Assembly: GCA_020216655.1 (NCBI GenBank)
Contig: JAIWNU010000043.1
Coordinates: 1-17,881 of the forward strand
From: Treponema sp.
Lineage (GTDB): Bacteria; Spirochaetota; Spirochaetia; Treponematales; Breznakiellaceae
Direction: 5' to 3'
Length of the DNA stretch: 17,881 nt
Position 1 is the stretch's first letter; the number at the start of each line of letters is the position of its first letter. This document shows positions 7,996-15,702 of this stretch, in pieces. The notes beneath the pieces were generated by a model. That model was not told where the DNA came from. It saw nothing but the letters and a program-made list of their open reading frames with translations, and made no database searches. A program made the position numbers and the translations under genes.

Positions 7996-10404
7996 TCAGC
8001 GCAGTCCACGCTGCAGGGCGTCCACAAAGGCAAGCATAGCCTGGTCGTCCTTATACCGGGACTTGAGGTCCTGGAAGTAGCGGGTGCGACTTGTTTCGTC
8101 CCTGAGCTTAAAGGCCGTATCTGCAATCGTCATGGCATTGTAGAGGCTTTCTTTCTGCCCAGCCTCCACAAAGGCCTTTTCATACCGGGCAATCCGGTCC
8201 CGAAGGGTGGGGAAGGTACGCTGTACCGCAGGACTAGTCAGGAAGGTTTCGAGCTGGGATCGGGCCGCAAGCAGAGAGCCGGTCCCGCTCCGTGAAAGCA
8301 GCTTATCCTCTTCTGTTTGATATGCCTTGTATGCCTGGGTCAAAAGATCATACTGCCCTGCAATTTGGGAGAGCCGTTCGTTGTCCTTTTTGAGCTGGGC
8401 TAGATCCTGTTCAAGGCTTGCAGATCCGTTTGCGCCGGCAGCAGTGCCGGCAGCCGTAGAACCGGCTGCAGAGCCGGCTGAAGCGCTGGCCGCAGAGCCA
8501 GTGCCCGCAGGTACTGTTCCCGCCTGGCTCGCCAAAGCTTTAGACCGCTGCCGTTCTTCTTCCAGAAGGCGCTCCAGTTCGGCAATCTTCTTGTCCCGCT
8601 CCTGTATGGTTTGGCCGCTCCCGCTGCGGAGGCTGTTTGCTTCGGCGAGGCTTTTTTCAAGATCCGCTGTAAGCTGGGCTATTTTTGCTTCCAGGTCTTG
8701 TATTTTCTTTTGCGATTCTGCGTTGGCCCGCTCTGTTTCCCTCACCATATTGACAATAGCCGTATCGATGCCCTCCAACGCGGAACCGGTTTGTTCTGCG
8801 TTGGGGTGTTTCTTTAACAGGCTTGCAAAGGTTTTAATGGCCCCGCTCCAGTTCCGCTGGTTAAGTTCTGCATTTCCCTGACGCAAAAGATTTCTCGCTC
8901 CGTTTGTGTCCGATGCAGAAAGGGCTTGCCGGTTCTGTTCCACCGCGAGAGCCGAAATGCCTTCAGTGAGATCAAGGCTCTCTTCTGCGGAAAGTCCCAG
9001 AGCGCGGAGGGTATCTCCGTAGGCTATAGCAGCGGAAGAAAAGTCCTTTTTGGTGCGGGCTGCAGTAGCTCTGCCAAGGGCGGCGAGTGCATTCTTTAAG
9101 GATTGTTCCCGGTCGCTCATGGCCCGGTTCACAAAATATTGGTGAGCTTCGGTTATTTCCGGTATACGGTTCAGCGCTTTTTGATATGCCTGAGCTGCCC
9201 CATCGGCATTGTTGTTTTGCAAGGCCGTTCTGCCTTCCTGTACTGCAGACCGTATGGCGGCCAGGGCCTCTGCCTGGGTCAAAAGCACATTGGTATCGAT
9301 GCTGCTCCGTTCTACTTCGAGCCGGGCAAGCTGACCCATGGCATCCAAAGCAAAGAGGTCGCCAGGTCGCCGTTTTTGAATCGAAGGAAGGCTCATGATT
9401 GCGGGGTCGTTCAGCAATGATTTAAAGCTGTTAATTGCCTTGAGACTCTCGTCATAACGGCGGTTTTGGAAAGCAGCCTGTATAGCCTGATAAAGCCCTG
9501 CAATCTGGTCCTCCGCAGCGGCGGAAGCCCGGCGCTGTTCATCAATCCTGGCAAGCTCTTTCTTGGCTTCTTCCAAACTTGCGCTTGCCTGAGCTGCAGT
9601 TCTGGCTAATTCCTGATTTTTTTGTTCCAGACTGCTGCGAATCTGCTGTTCTCTCTGACGGGCATCTTCCTGTATTTTCTGCCGTTCCGCATTCAGGGCT
9701 GATATGTTGCTGGAATATTCCTGCCGCAGTTTCGCGAAGGATGCTTCCGCCGCAATACGTTCCTGTTCCAATTGTTTCTGGTATTCTTCGAGCTTCTGTT
9801 TGTAGTAGGCGAGGCGTTCAATTTCGAATTTTTTAAGCCGTTCCTGTATAACCGCTTCGGAGAGGCCCTGTTTTAAGAGCCGTTCCCGCTCCTGTTCAAC
9901 CTCTTTACGGAGCATTTCTTTAAATTCCGCTTCTTTTTGTGCAAGCCGCTCCTGGAAACTCGCCTTAAGGTTTGCCTGTTCTTTTTCAAGGCTCGCCAGG
10001 CGCGCTTGGAATTCGGCTATTTCTTTTTCTTTCTGTGCAAGCTGCCCTTCGGCTTCTTTTTTTATTTCCTGGATGAGTTTTCCTTCAGCGCTGCTCAGGG
10101 CGGTTCCGGACTGCTTTATTTCTGTAGTTCGCTGGGAAAAGAACTGAGAGAGGCCGTAGAGGGCCGAAGCGGTAGCACCGATGATGATGATGTTGACCAC
10201 CAGAGGAAAGAGCAGGCCATGTTTTTGAGCTTTTACCGCAAATGCAGAGGAATCAAAGGTGCGCCGATTTTGCTTTGTAATCTTATCAATCTGGGATATG
10301 ATTTCGGCCCGGTCTTCGGGGCTAATACCGGTGGTGGTATCGGTTTCGCCTGAGTTTGCCTGCAGCTTTTCTTCTGCCTTTTTCAACAAGCCTGCATTGT
10401 TCAT
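7996..10404 (-). CDS. Large one-pass coiled-coil membrane protein with TPR-like region
   Basis: The 802-residue protein has a cytoplasmic-looking N-terminus (1-60), one transmembrane helix (about 63-87, LLFPLVVNIIIIGATASALYG) and a long charged coiled coil (about 105-295, rich in Glu, Lys, Gln, Arg). A helical, TPR-like region follows (about 300-550; for example DGAAQAYQKALNRIPEITEAHQYF and RNWSGAIKTFASLLKKHPNAEQ). A second coiled coil (about 555-640), a low-complexity Ala/Gly/Ser/Thr linker (about 643-680) and a final helical domain complete it. No enzymatic motif is seen. An envelope scaffold is the natural guess, but this is inference. It is the middle gene of a minus-strand operon, 24 bases after the NFACT gene and 21 before the small membrane protein. 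An AAGGA ribosome binding site lies ten bases before the ATG. Confidence 0.85.
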   Translation of the reverse strand: MNNAGLLKKAEEKLQANSGETDTTTGISPEDRAEIISQIDKITKQNRRTFDSSAFAVKAQKHGLLFPLVVNIIIIGATASALYGLSQFFSQRTTEIKQSGTALSSAEGKLIQEIKKEAEGQLAQKEKEIAEFQARLASLEKEQANLKASFQERLAQKEAEFKEMLRKEVEQERERLLKQGLSEAVIQERLKKFEIERLAYYKQKLEEYQKQLEQERIAAEASFAKLRQEYSSNISALNAERQKIQEDARQREQQIRSSLEQKNQELARTAAQASASLEEAKKELARIDEQRRASAAAEDQIAGLYQAIQAAFQNRRYDESLKAINSFKSLLNDPAIMSLPSIQKRRPGDLFALDAMGQLARLEVERSSIDTNVLLTQAEALAAIRSAVQEGRTALQNNNADGAAQAYQKALNRIPEITEAHQYFVNRAMSDREQSLKNALAALGRATAARTKKDFSSAAIAYGDTLRALGLSAEESLDLTEGISALAVEQNRQALSASDTNGARNLLRQGNAELNQRNWSGAIKTFASLLKKHPNAEQTGSALEGIDTAIVNMVRETERANAESQKKIQDLEAKIAQLTADLEKSLAEANSLRSGSGQTIQERDKKIAELERLLEEERQRSKALASQAGTVPAGTGSAASASAGSAAGSTAAGTAAGANGSASLEQDLAQLKKDNERLSQIAGQYDLLTQAYKAYQTEEDKLLSRSGTGSLLAARSQLETFLTSPAVQRTFPTLRDRIARYEKAFVEAGQKESLYNAMTIADTAFKLRDETSRTRYFQDLKSRYKDDQAMLAFVDALQRGLR

Positions 10405-10428
10405 AATGCGTCCGTCCTTAAAACTATG

Positions 10429-11901
10429 CTAACTATCGCTTCGACACTGCTCTAATTCTTTTAATCGGCGGTCTTCCAATACTATATGAAGATTTTTTTC
10501 CTGGGTTGGTATGACGAGCCCCTTGGGGCCGTTTTTTGCCCGCCGCAGGAATTTTACCGGCGTATAAAAGAGGTCCCCTTCGCCGTTGTTCCGTCCCTTA
10601 GAGTAAAAAAGAGCCAGGTTCCCTGCATCTAATAGTATGTCCAGAGGTACGGTTTTTCCAGCCCTGGCTTTGATAAACACATAGGAGCCTGGGTAGTCCC
10701 TGGCATGGAGCCACAGGTCGCTGCCCTTAACATAATGCCGTAGAAGGTCATCGTTTTCTGTCGCATCCCGGCCGACAATAAGCATCCAGCCGTTACGGAT
10801 AAAAGTGAGGCCCGGCCGTTTTTTATCTTCCGGTTTTATAATCTGCCGTTCTTTCTGCAGAGCCCGGTGGAGCCGTAATGGATTGTCTTCTGCTAAAAGG
10901 TCTAGGAGCTTCTGCTCGAGCCGTGCCTGTTCTGCCTCGCCCCGTTCAATTTCTTCTTTGACTTCTAGCAGTCCCGTTTTGGCCTTCCGGTACTGTTCAT
11001 AGTAGATTTCCGCGTTAGCCTGGGGAGTCTTTTGCGGATCCAGTTTGATGCGCACCTGCTCATTGTTGTAAAAATTAAGGCCCTCAAACCAGCTGTCGCC
11101 GGTCCTTATCTGGTGGAGATTGGCCATCAATATATCGCCGTATTCTTTAAGGGTTTCTCCCTTCTCGTAGGATGCTTGTTTTTCCCGCAGCCGTTCCAAA
11201 GATGCGGCAAGACGGCCCAGTCGGCCTTCGTAAAGCTTTTTTGCCTGCTCCCGGAGGGCTTCCAGCGAAAGGGCGCTTCCCTGTTCTGCATAGTAGGCAT
11301 CGATCTGTTCGTTAAAGGATCCGGGGCTCTCAAAGGAGCGGATTTCGAAATTTCGTTTTGGCCGCACCGCTGCCGATGCATCTTCAACCTGATCTTGAGC
11401 CCCCTGGCTTCCCTGATCTGCTTGCTGAGCCGCTTGCTGAGCTGCTTCGGGTTGGTAAGAACCCCCGCTGATTTCTCCCCGCTTTGGGCTGCGGCGCATC
11501 ACGTCCAGGATTTTACCTTCCGTATCGGTAACAATAACATTGGCCGCATTTGACCAGAGCCTTACATATATGCGGTACAAGAGGTCTCCCCGGCGTACGG
11601 TGATGCGGACTATCCGGTCTTCCCCCAGCTGGACAGCCTCAGTGATCCATCCGTTTACGATACGGGACTTTAGGAATTCCGCAAAGCGCAGGGGCTTCTC
11701 CGGCTTTGGCACCGCACGGTATGTGGCATGGAGCCTGCAAGCCCCCGGTGTCAGCGCTACAAGCAAGGTGGTAGCTTTGCCCCCTTTGTAAAGCTGGAGG
11801 GCTAGCACATCATAGGCGCTTTGAATAACCCCCTGGATTTGTGATCCTTCCAGGGAAAGCTCAGAGAGCACAAGATTTATTTCTTTCCAATTTAGTGACA
11901 T
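10429..11901 (-). CDS. NFACT/RqcH-like ribosome quality control protein (FbpA family)
   Basis: By family, RqcH binds stalled 50S subunits carrying peptidyl-tRNA and recruits Ala-tRNA to add a C-terminal alanine tail. The 490-residue protein shows an NFACT-N domain (1-150) including the functionally important Asp-Arg pair at D95-R96 (LGEDRIVRI) and LWSNAANVIVTD. A coiled-coil region spans about 215-345. The NFACT-R domain (about 355-475) has the characteristic GSDLWLHARDYPGSYVFIKA. It is shorter than typical homologues (about 560 residues), and the region after NFACT-N contains a Gln/Ala-rich insert (about 153-188) that looks like a flexible linker. An older alternative name is fibronectin-binding protein FbpA, but the intracellular role is better supported for the family. 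It begins with GGAG five bases before the ATG and heads the minus-strand operon. Confidence 0.9.
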   Translation of the reverse strand: MSLNWKEINLVLSELSLEGSQIQGVIQSAYDVLALQLYKGGKATTLLVALTPGACRLHATYRAVPKPEKPLRFAEFLKSRIVNGWITEAVQLGEDRIVRITVRRGDLLYRIYVRLWSNAANVIVTDTEGKILDVMRRSPKRGEISGGSYQPEAAQQAAQQADQGSQGAQDQVEDASAAVRPKRNFEIRSFESPGSFNEQIDAYYAEQGSALSLEALREQAKKLYEGRLGRLAASLERLREKQASYEKGETLKEYGDILMANLHQIRTGDSWFEGLNFYNNEQVRIKLDPQKTPQANAEIYYEQYRKAKTGLLEVKEEIERGEAEQARLEQKLLDLLAEDNPLRLHRALQKERQIIKPEDKKRPGLTFIRNGWMLIVGRDATENDDLLRHYVKGSDLWLHARDYPGSYVFIKARAGKTVPLDILLDAGNLALFYSKGRNNGEGDLFYTPVKFLRRAKNGPKGLVIPTQEKNLHIVLEDRRLKELEQCRSDS

Positions 11902-11919
11902 GGATACTCCGGTATCAAG

Positions 11920-11947
11920 AGTATATCAAAACTGACAGACTTTTGAA
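11920..11947 (-). promoter_or_regulatory. Extended -10 promoter for the NFACT operon
   Basis: The minus strand carries TATACT (11920-11925) preceded by TG plus one base, giving an extended -10. A weak -35 TTCAAA (11942-11947) lies 16 bases upstream. The predicted start near 11913 leaves a leader of about 12 bases that still holds the GGAG ribosome binding site. The -35 overlaps the 16-base repeat at 11938-11953. Confidence 0.45.
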
Positions 11948-11953
11948 ATTGGC
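11938..11953 (+). repeat. 16-base repeat, left copy
   Basis: GACTTTTGAAATTGGC here is identical to 16727-16742, in the same orientation. The left copy lies 45 bases before the four-gene radical SAM operon and the right copy lies 131 bases after it. The right copy forms one arm of a perfect hairpin, whereas the left copy retains only a weak opposing TCAAAA (11926-11931). Confidence 0.7.
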
Positions 11954-11982
11954 TCAGTTCTCTACCGGTTTTTATATTTCTG

Positions 11983-11991
11983 TGCTAAAGT
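11983..11991 (+). promoter_or_regulatory. Possible extended -10 for the radical SAM operon
   Basis: TGCTAAAGT fits an extended -10 (TGn plus TAAAGT), and its hexamer ends seven bases before the ATG at 11999, again predicting a near-leaderless message. No ribosome binding site precedes the ATG. An alternative is TTGGCT (11949-11954) with TATATT (11973-11978) at 18-base spacing. The evidence is weak. Confidence 0.3.
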
Positions 11992-11998
11992 TCTCTCT

Positions 11999-12586
11999 AT
12001 GGATATAAAAAGTGCGATGCTCCGGTTCCTTAAGTCTCCTTTGGGCCTCATCGTGATGGGTCTTAACATCCTTGGCGCAGCTCTCGCGATGCTTTTATTT
12101 CATTTCCCCATTATGGTTGTTTTGCCAGTTTTTATCGTCATTGCCCTGGCAGATGTCATTGTCCTTTTACAGACCGAAACGGGGGCCCGGTCGGTGATTG
12201 CGGAGCAGGATCGGGAACGGGCTGAACGGGACGCCCGTATTTTAGGCGGTGTGGCGGCAGCGCGGAAACGGCTCAGCATGCTTCGTTTTGACACAGGACC
12301 GGTAAAAGAGGCGGTGGACCAGCTTGTATTTGCAGCGGGACTATATTTAGAAGCTACCGTAAAAGGTTCAGGCCGGGATCCCTTAATAGAGGATGCTATT
12401 ATTGGTGCCCTTGAAGTTGTGGATGAATATCTGCATCAGATAGATATGATTAAGAGTGAATCGCTGCTTACATCAGGAGAAGGTCAGGATGCCCGTATTA
12501 AAGATTTCTCAGCCCATACAGCGGCAATAGTAAAGCAGTCTGTGGAAGAAGTTACCCGCCGGCTCGGGCAGATCGAATCGCAGTAG
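11999..12586 (+). CDS. Small membrane protein with two N-terminal helices and a cytoplasmic helical domain
   Basis: I recognise no family. The 195-residue product has two adjacent transmembrane helices (about 15-34 and 37-57, a hairpin). A charged helical region follows (RDRERAERDARILGGVAAARKRLSM...) and continues to the C-terminus. The start ATG is the only reasonable one and has no Shine-Dalgarno sequence. The gene ends 15 bases before the TTG start of the DUF2207-like gene and is therefore the likely first gene of the radical SAM operon. A helper that anchors or organises the tail-bearing membrane protein is possible, but nothing in the sequence shows this. Confidence 0.78.
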   Translation: MDIKSAMLRFLKSPLGLIVMGLNILGAALAMLLFHFPIMVVLPVFIVIALADVIVLLQTETGARSVIAEQDRERAERDARILGGVAAARKRLSMLRFDTGPVKEAVDQLVFAAGLYLEATVKGSGRDPLIEDAIIGALEVVDEYLHQIDMIKSESLLTSGEGQDARIKDFSAHTAAIVKQSVEEVTRRLGQIESQ

Positions 12587-12601
12587 TTTAGGGGGAGTCC
12601 A

Positions 12602-14323
12602 TTGAATAAAAATAAAGCATGGTTTTTGGGTGTCTTTGTATCGATAATGCTGCTAACCGCAATCCCTGGGCCGCAGCTCCAGGCCCTCGATGCGGATCTT
12701 GCATCGGTGGAAATTTATATCACCCTCCAGAGCGACGGCAAGGCTGTGGTCCAGCATGCTCTTGAATGGAGGGTGGCCTCTGGTACCATGGGGGGCTTTT
12801 ATTTTCAGGGAGAAGCGGCCCCCTTTGCCTGGGACCAGGCGCGCTGCTGGGCCGATACTGCCGATGGCAGACGATTACCCCTAGATATCCGTAGAGCTGG
12901 TGATAAATGGGATGTGCTTCTTGCCAATTCCCAGCGTCTTTCAGGCACAAGCCACTGGGTGCTCACCTACGGTGCGGATCTTGCCGCCGCAGGCATGCTC
13001 AATAGAACCTACAACAGTGAGCGAGGCAACCTCATTGTGTTTAATTGGGCTCCGCCTGTTTGGGATGAGGCATTGGAACACCGTACGATAACAATCATTT
13101 TACCGATACCAATAGCCAAGAATGCACAGGGTGATAGCAGGTCTGCGGAGCTGGAAGCATTTGGTTTTGCTACCGAAAAATTTGTAAACGCCAGGAATAA
13201 AATCGACTGGTTTGCTGTTCCTGGACAGGATGGTGCATACTACCTGGCGCTGCGTTTCCATGAGGCACCGGTACAAGCGGGCGGCACAAATCAACTGCAA
13301 TGGTATCTTTCGGAAGATAAGGTTGCCTCCTCTTTCGACCCCTTTTTATCGTCCCGCAGAGGCTCTAAAGAATCTCCGTCTAACCAAGATGATTTGTCAA
13401 CTCCCAATGAGCCCGCAGGGGGCAAGGAACCACCTACGCCCGCATCCCATCCCATCCTTTTTATCTTTCTCTCAGGCGGGCTTGTTGCCCTGGGGGCCTT
13501 TTTATTCCGTAAAAAGGTCCAGGATTTCCCCCGGGTTGTTGCGAAAGCAGAAGGGATAGCCTGGGCAGGGGATTCATGGATACCGCCCCGGCTTGTGGAA
13601 GGAACCTATTCGGTTCCAGGCAAGATAGCAGAAAACCTGCATCCCCTCGAAGTAGCCATGCTCTTTGAACTGACACTTCCGCAGATAGTAGCCATTATGA
13701 TTCAGACCCTGGAAGCACAGGGAACAATAAAATTGATGCAGGAAGCGCCCCTCAGGATCCAGATCCTGAAAAGCCCCTCAGAGCTTGGGGGCGCCATTGA
13801 GGCCGCAGACGCCTATGGAGAGCTTTTCCTTAAAGCCTTCGATACCGAGGGCTGGGTCCTGTCGGGCCTTTTGGCAGATTTCTTTGAGGCGGTCATTAAG
13901 GGGCTTCAGGAAAAGGTGTGGGACTGCGATATCGAAGCAACCAAGGCCTACTACCGCAAAAAAATGGAAGCTCCGGATGAATCTGATATCGGTAGTACCT
14001 CCGCTGCTCGGTCCCAGAGCCGCTTGAGTTCTACCTATTACCCCTATTGGCATTCCTATTATTATCTTCATCATCATCCTGACCATTTTAGGCCCTATGG
14101 ACTTCCCAAAGAGTTTTCTGGAACCTACGCTGCTTTCATGGCTTCCAGTTCCTGTTTCTCTGGCTGCTATTCGCCAAAGAACCTTTCTGGCACCGCCGAA
14201 GCCTGTTACTCTGCCTGTCATAATGCCTGCCATTCGGCATGTCATCAAGCCTGTCATTCTGCCTGTCATAGCGCCTGCCATTCTGCCTGTCATTCAGCCT
14301 GCGTTTCAGGGGGCGCCCATTGA
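12602..14323 (+). CDS. DUF2207-like membrane protein with Cys-His repeat tail, candidate substrate of the adjacent radical SAM enzyme
   Basis: The start is a TTG at 12602 after GGGGGAG (12591-12597); only this start gives a signal peptide (about 6-28). The 573-residue protein has an extracytoplasmic beta-rich DUF2207-like domain (30-240) and a polar linker. One transmembrane helix follows (about 284-301, then RKK). The cytoplasmic region includes a winged-helix-like segment (LHPLEVAMLFELTLPQIVAIMIQTLEAQGTIKL, 346-378). After a Tyr/His-rich stretch (478-500) the C-terminus contains C518 and C522 and then nine tetrapeptides ACYS, ACHN, ACHS, ACHQ, ACHS x4, ACVS (534-569), ending GGAH. Nine cysteines are spaced exactly four apart. 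The DUF2207 relation is from motif memory. Related families with low-complexity Cys/Gly tails are known, and this His-bearing version is a distinct variant. The stop overlaps the radical SAM start. The tail could instead bind metal. Confidence 0.85.
   Translation: MNKNKAWFLGVFVSIMLLTAIPGPQLQALDADLASVEIYITLQSDGKAVVQHALEWRVASGTMGGFYFQGEAAPFAWDQARCWADTADGRRLPLDIRRAGDKWDVLLANSQRLSGTSHWVLTYGADLAAAGMLNRTYNSERGNLIVFNWAPPVWDEALEHRTITIILPIPIAKNAQGDSRSAELEAFGFATEKFVNARNKIDWFAVPGQDGAYYLALRFHEAPVQAGGTNQLQWYLSEDKVASSFDPFLSSRRGSKESPSNQDDLSTPNEPAGGKEPPTPASHPILFIFLSGGLVALGAFLFRKKVQDFPRVVAKAEGIAWAGDSWIPPRLVEGTYSVPGKIAENLHPLEVAMLFELTLPQIVAIMIQTLEAQGTIKLMQEAPLRIQILKSPSELGGAIEAADAYGELFLKAFDTEGWVLSGLLADFFEAVIKGLQEKVWDCDIEATKAYYRKKMEAPDESDIGSTSAARSQSRLSSTYYPYWHSYYYLHHHPDHFRPYGLPKEFSGTYAAFMASSSCFSGCYSPKNLSGTAEACYSACHNACHSACHQACHSACHSACHSACHSACVSGGAH
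14201..14308 (+). repeat. Nine tandem 12-base units coding the Ala-Cys-His-Ser tail
   Basis: Nine in-frame 12-base units encode ACxx tetrapeptides. Cys is written as TGT or TGC, Ser as TCT, TCG, TCA or AGC, and Ala as GCC or GCA. The units therefore differ at synonymous positions while Ala and Cys are invariant and His is kept in seven of nine. This pattern is expected from selection on the protein and not from recent replication slippage. Confidence 0.9.
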
Positions 14324-15702
14324 AAGGCCCATTGAAAGCCTTTGCGGCAATTACCTCCCCCGCACCGGCGTCCTTAAGCCTTGCATGGATAGATGAATTC
14401 TGGAGCCGGGCCGGAGCCTATATTTTTTGCCGTGATCTGGATCAGGTACTGATTTTGCCACCCAACCGGGTGTATCGGACCAATGAAACGGGTATACGAC
14501 TTCTTACTTTGCTTAAACAGGGCTATTCTATCCAGGATATCAAATTCCCTTCTCCTCAGGCACGGGAAGATACGGCCCGGTTTTTCGGAGACCTGGCAGC
14601 CCTGTATCGGGGCGACCGGCCGGTAAATGGAACCCTTTTTGCCCAAACCTACGATTTTCAGTTTACCCAGCTTCCGGTATTGGCTGAATTGGCCCTTACC
14701 TATCGGTGCAACAACGCCTGCCGCTTTTGTTATGCAGGCTGTGGCCTTCCAAACGGTACCAGTGCTGCGGAAGCCCAGCACCCGGAACAAGATACGGCTG
14801 CCTACAAACGGATTATCGATATCTTTGCTGACCAAGCCCAGGTTCCCTTTTTTTCTTTTACCGGCGGAGAGCCCACCCTTCGTCCAGATCTAGAGGAACT
14901 GATTGCCTATGCCCGAACAAAAAATCTTGTGACGAATCTAGTAACCAATGGAACGCTCATTACGGAAGAACGGGCCCAGGCTCTTAAAGCTGCGGGGCTC
15001 GGAAGCGCCCAGGTGTCGGTGGAAGGCCCCAGGGCGGATGTGCATGACAGCCTTGTGGGCAGCCACAGCAGCTTTGATGCGACCCTTCGGGGTATTGCGG
15101 CCCTGCAGCGGGCCGGTATTCCCACCCAAACCAATACGACCATCACAAGGGATAACATCGATCTGATACCCCTCATGCCCGCCTTCCTTTCAGGGCTTGG
15201 TGTCGAGCGCTTTGCCATGAATTTGTTTATACCTACCATACCGGGAGCCGAAGCAGACCGGCTCTTTGTAGCCTATGAGGAAATTGGAGCCCTGGTAGAC
15301 CGGGTAATGAAAGAAGCCCGTACTCGAGGCATGACCTTTTTTTGGTACAGTCCCACACCCTTCTGCTCCTATAACCCCATAGCCCGAGGGCAGGGAAATA
15401 AAAGCTGCGCGGCCCTGGACGGCCTTCTTTCAGTAGCACCCGACGGTTCTGTACTTCCCTGTTCAAGCTGGGATGAGCCCCTGGGCAACGTGCTTGAACA
15501 ATCCTTTCGAGAGATTTGGTTTGGTTCAAAAAGCGCTTTTTTTAAGGAAAAACATTTTGCTCCCCAGCCCTGCAAAAAATGCCCATCCTTTGTTGCCTGC
15601 CAGGGTGCCTGTCCCCTCTACTGGCGCTATACAAAAACCTGTCCGCCGGGTTTGGAACAACTAACGCAGGCAGCTCAGTCTGCCGAAAGGAGTGACTTAT
15701 GA
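14320..15702 (+). CDS. Radical SAM/SPASM peptide-modifying enzyme with PqqD-like N-terminal domain
   Basis: Predicted to modify a peptide by S-adenosylmethionine radical chemistry in the cytoplasm. The TTG at 14320 overlaps the upstream TGA and follows AGGGGG by six bases; a second TTG at 14332 is possible. The 460 residues comprise a PqqD-like (RRE) region at about 32-100 (VLILPPNRVYRTNETGIRLLTLLKQGYSIQDI) that could bind the substrate. The radical SAM core is at about 118-340, with the cluster-binding C130, C134 and C137 (CxxxCxxC) and GGEP at 182-185. A SPASM domain holds C363-x12-G-x4-C381, then C418, C421, C427, C431 (CxxCx5CxxxC) and C441, enough for two auxiliary clusters. C141 and C349 are extra cysteines. 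Immediate coupling to the Cys-His tail gene makes that tail the prime substrate. Thioether or other crosslinking is possible. Class is firm; substrate is inference. Confidence 0.93.
   Translation: MKGPLKAFAAITSPAPASLSLAWIDEFWSRAGAYIFCRDLDQVLILPPNRVYRTNETGIRLLTLLKQGYSIQDIKFPSPQAREDTARFFGDLAALYRGDRPVNGTLFAQTYDFQFTQLPVLAELALTYRCNNACRFCYAGCGLPNGTSAAEAQHPEQDTAAYKRIIDIFADQAQVPFFSFTGGEPTLRPDLEELIAYARTKNLVTNLVTNGTLITEERAQALKAAGLGSAQVSVEGPRADVHDSLVGSHSSFDATLRGIAALQRAGIPTQTNTTITRDNIDLIPLMPAFLSGLGVERFAMNLFIPTIPGAEADRLFVAYEEIGALVDRVMKEARTRGMTFFWYSPTPFCSYNPIARGQGNKSCAALDGLLSVAPDGSVLPCSSWDEPLGNVLEQSFREIWFGSKSAFFKEKHFAPQPCKKCPSFVACQGACPLYWRYTKTCPPGLEQLTQAAQSAERSDL

Noticed and set aside
8400..8530. Repeated GCCGGC-type palindromes as regulatory sites.
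   Set aside because: They fall in the Ala/Gly/Ser/Thr linker of the coiled-coil protein and follow from its low-complexity codons.
8327..8881. 184-residue plus-strand frame opposite the coiled-coil gene.
   Set aside because: Antisense frame to a well-supported 802-residue gene. It is rich in Arg, Ser and Ala as expected for a complement of coiled-coil codons and has no start signal.
13778..14293. 171-residue minus-strand frame and a 99-residue plus-strand frame over the Cys-His repeat, both with periodic peptides.
   Set aside because: The periodicity is the shadow of the 12-base repeat in other frames. Codon variation keeps Ala-Cys-His-Ser, not these products.
14201..14308. Short regular repeats as a possible CRISPR array.
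   Set aside because: Units are 12 bases, contiguous, without spacers, and in frame within a coding region.
14320..15702. The radical SAM enzyme as the missing partner of the MEMO gene (AmmeMemoRadiSam).
   Set aside because: It has a SPASM domain and PqqD-like N-terminus, is over 13 kb away, and is coupled to a different operon.
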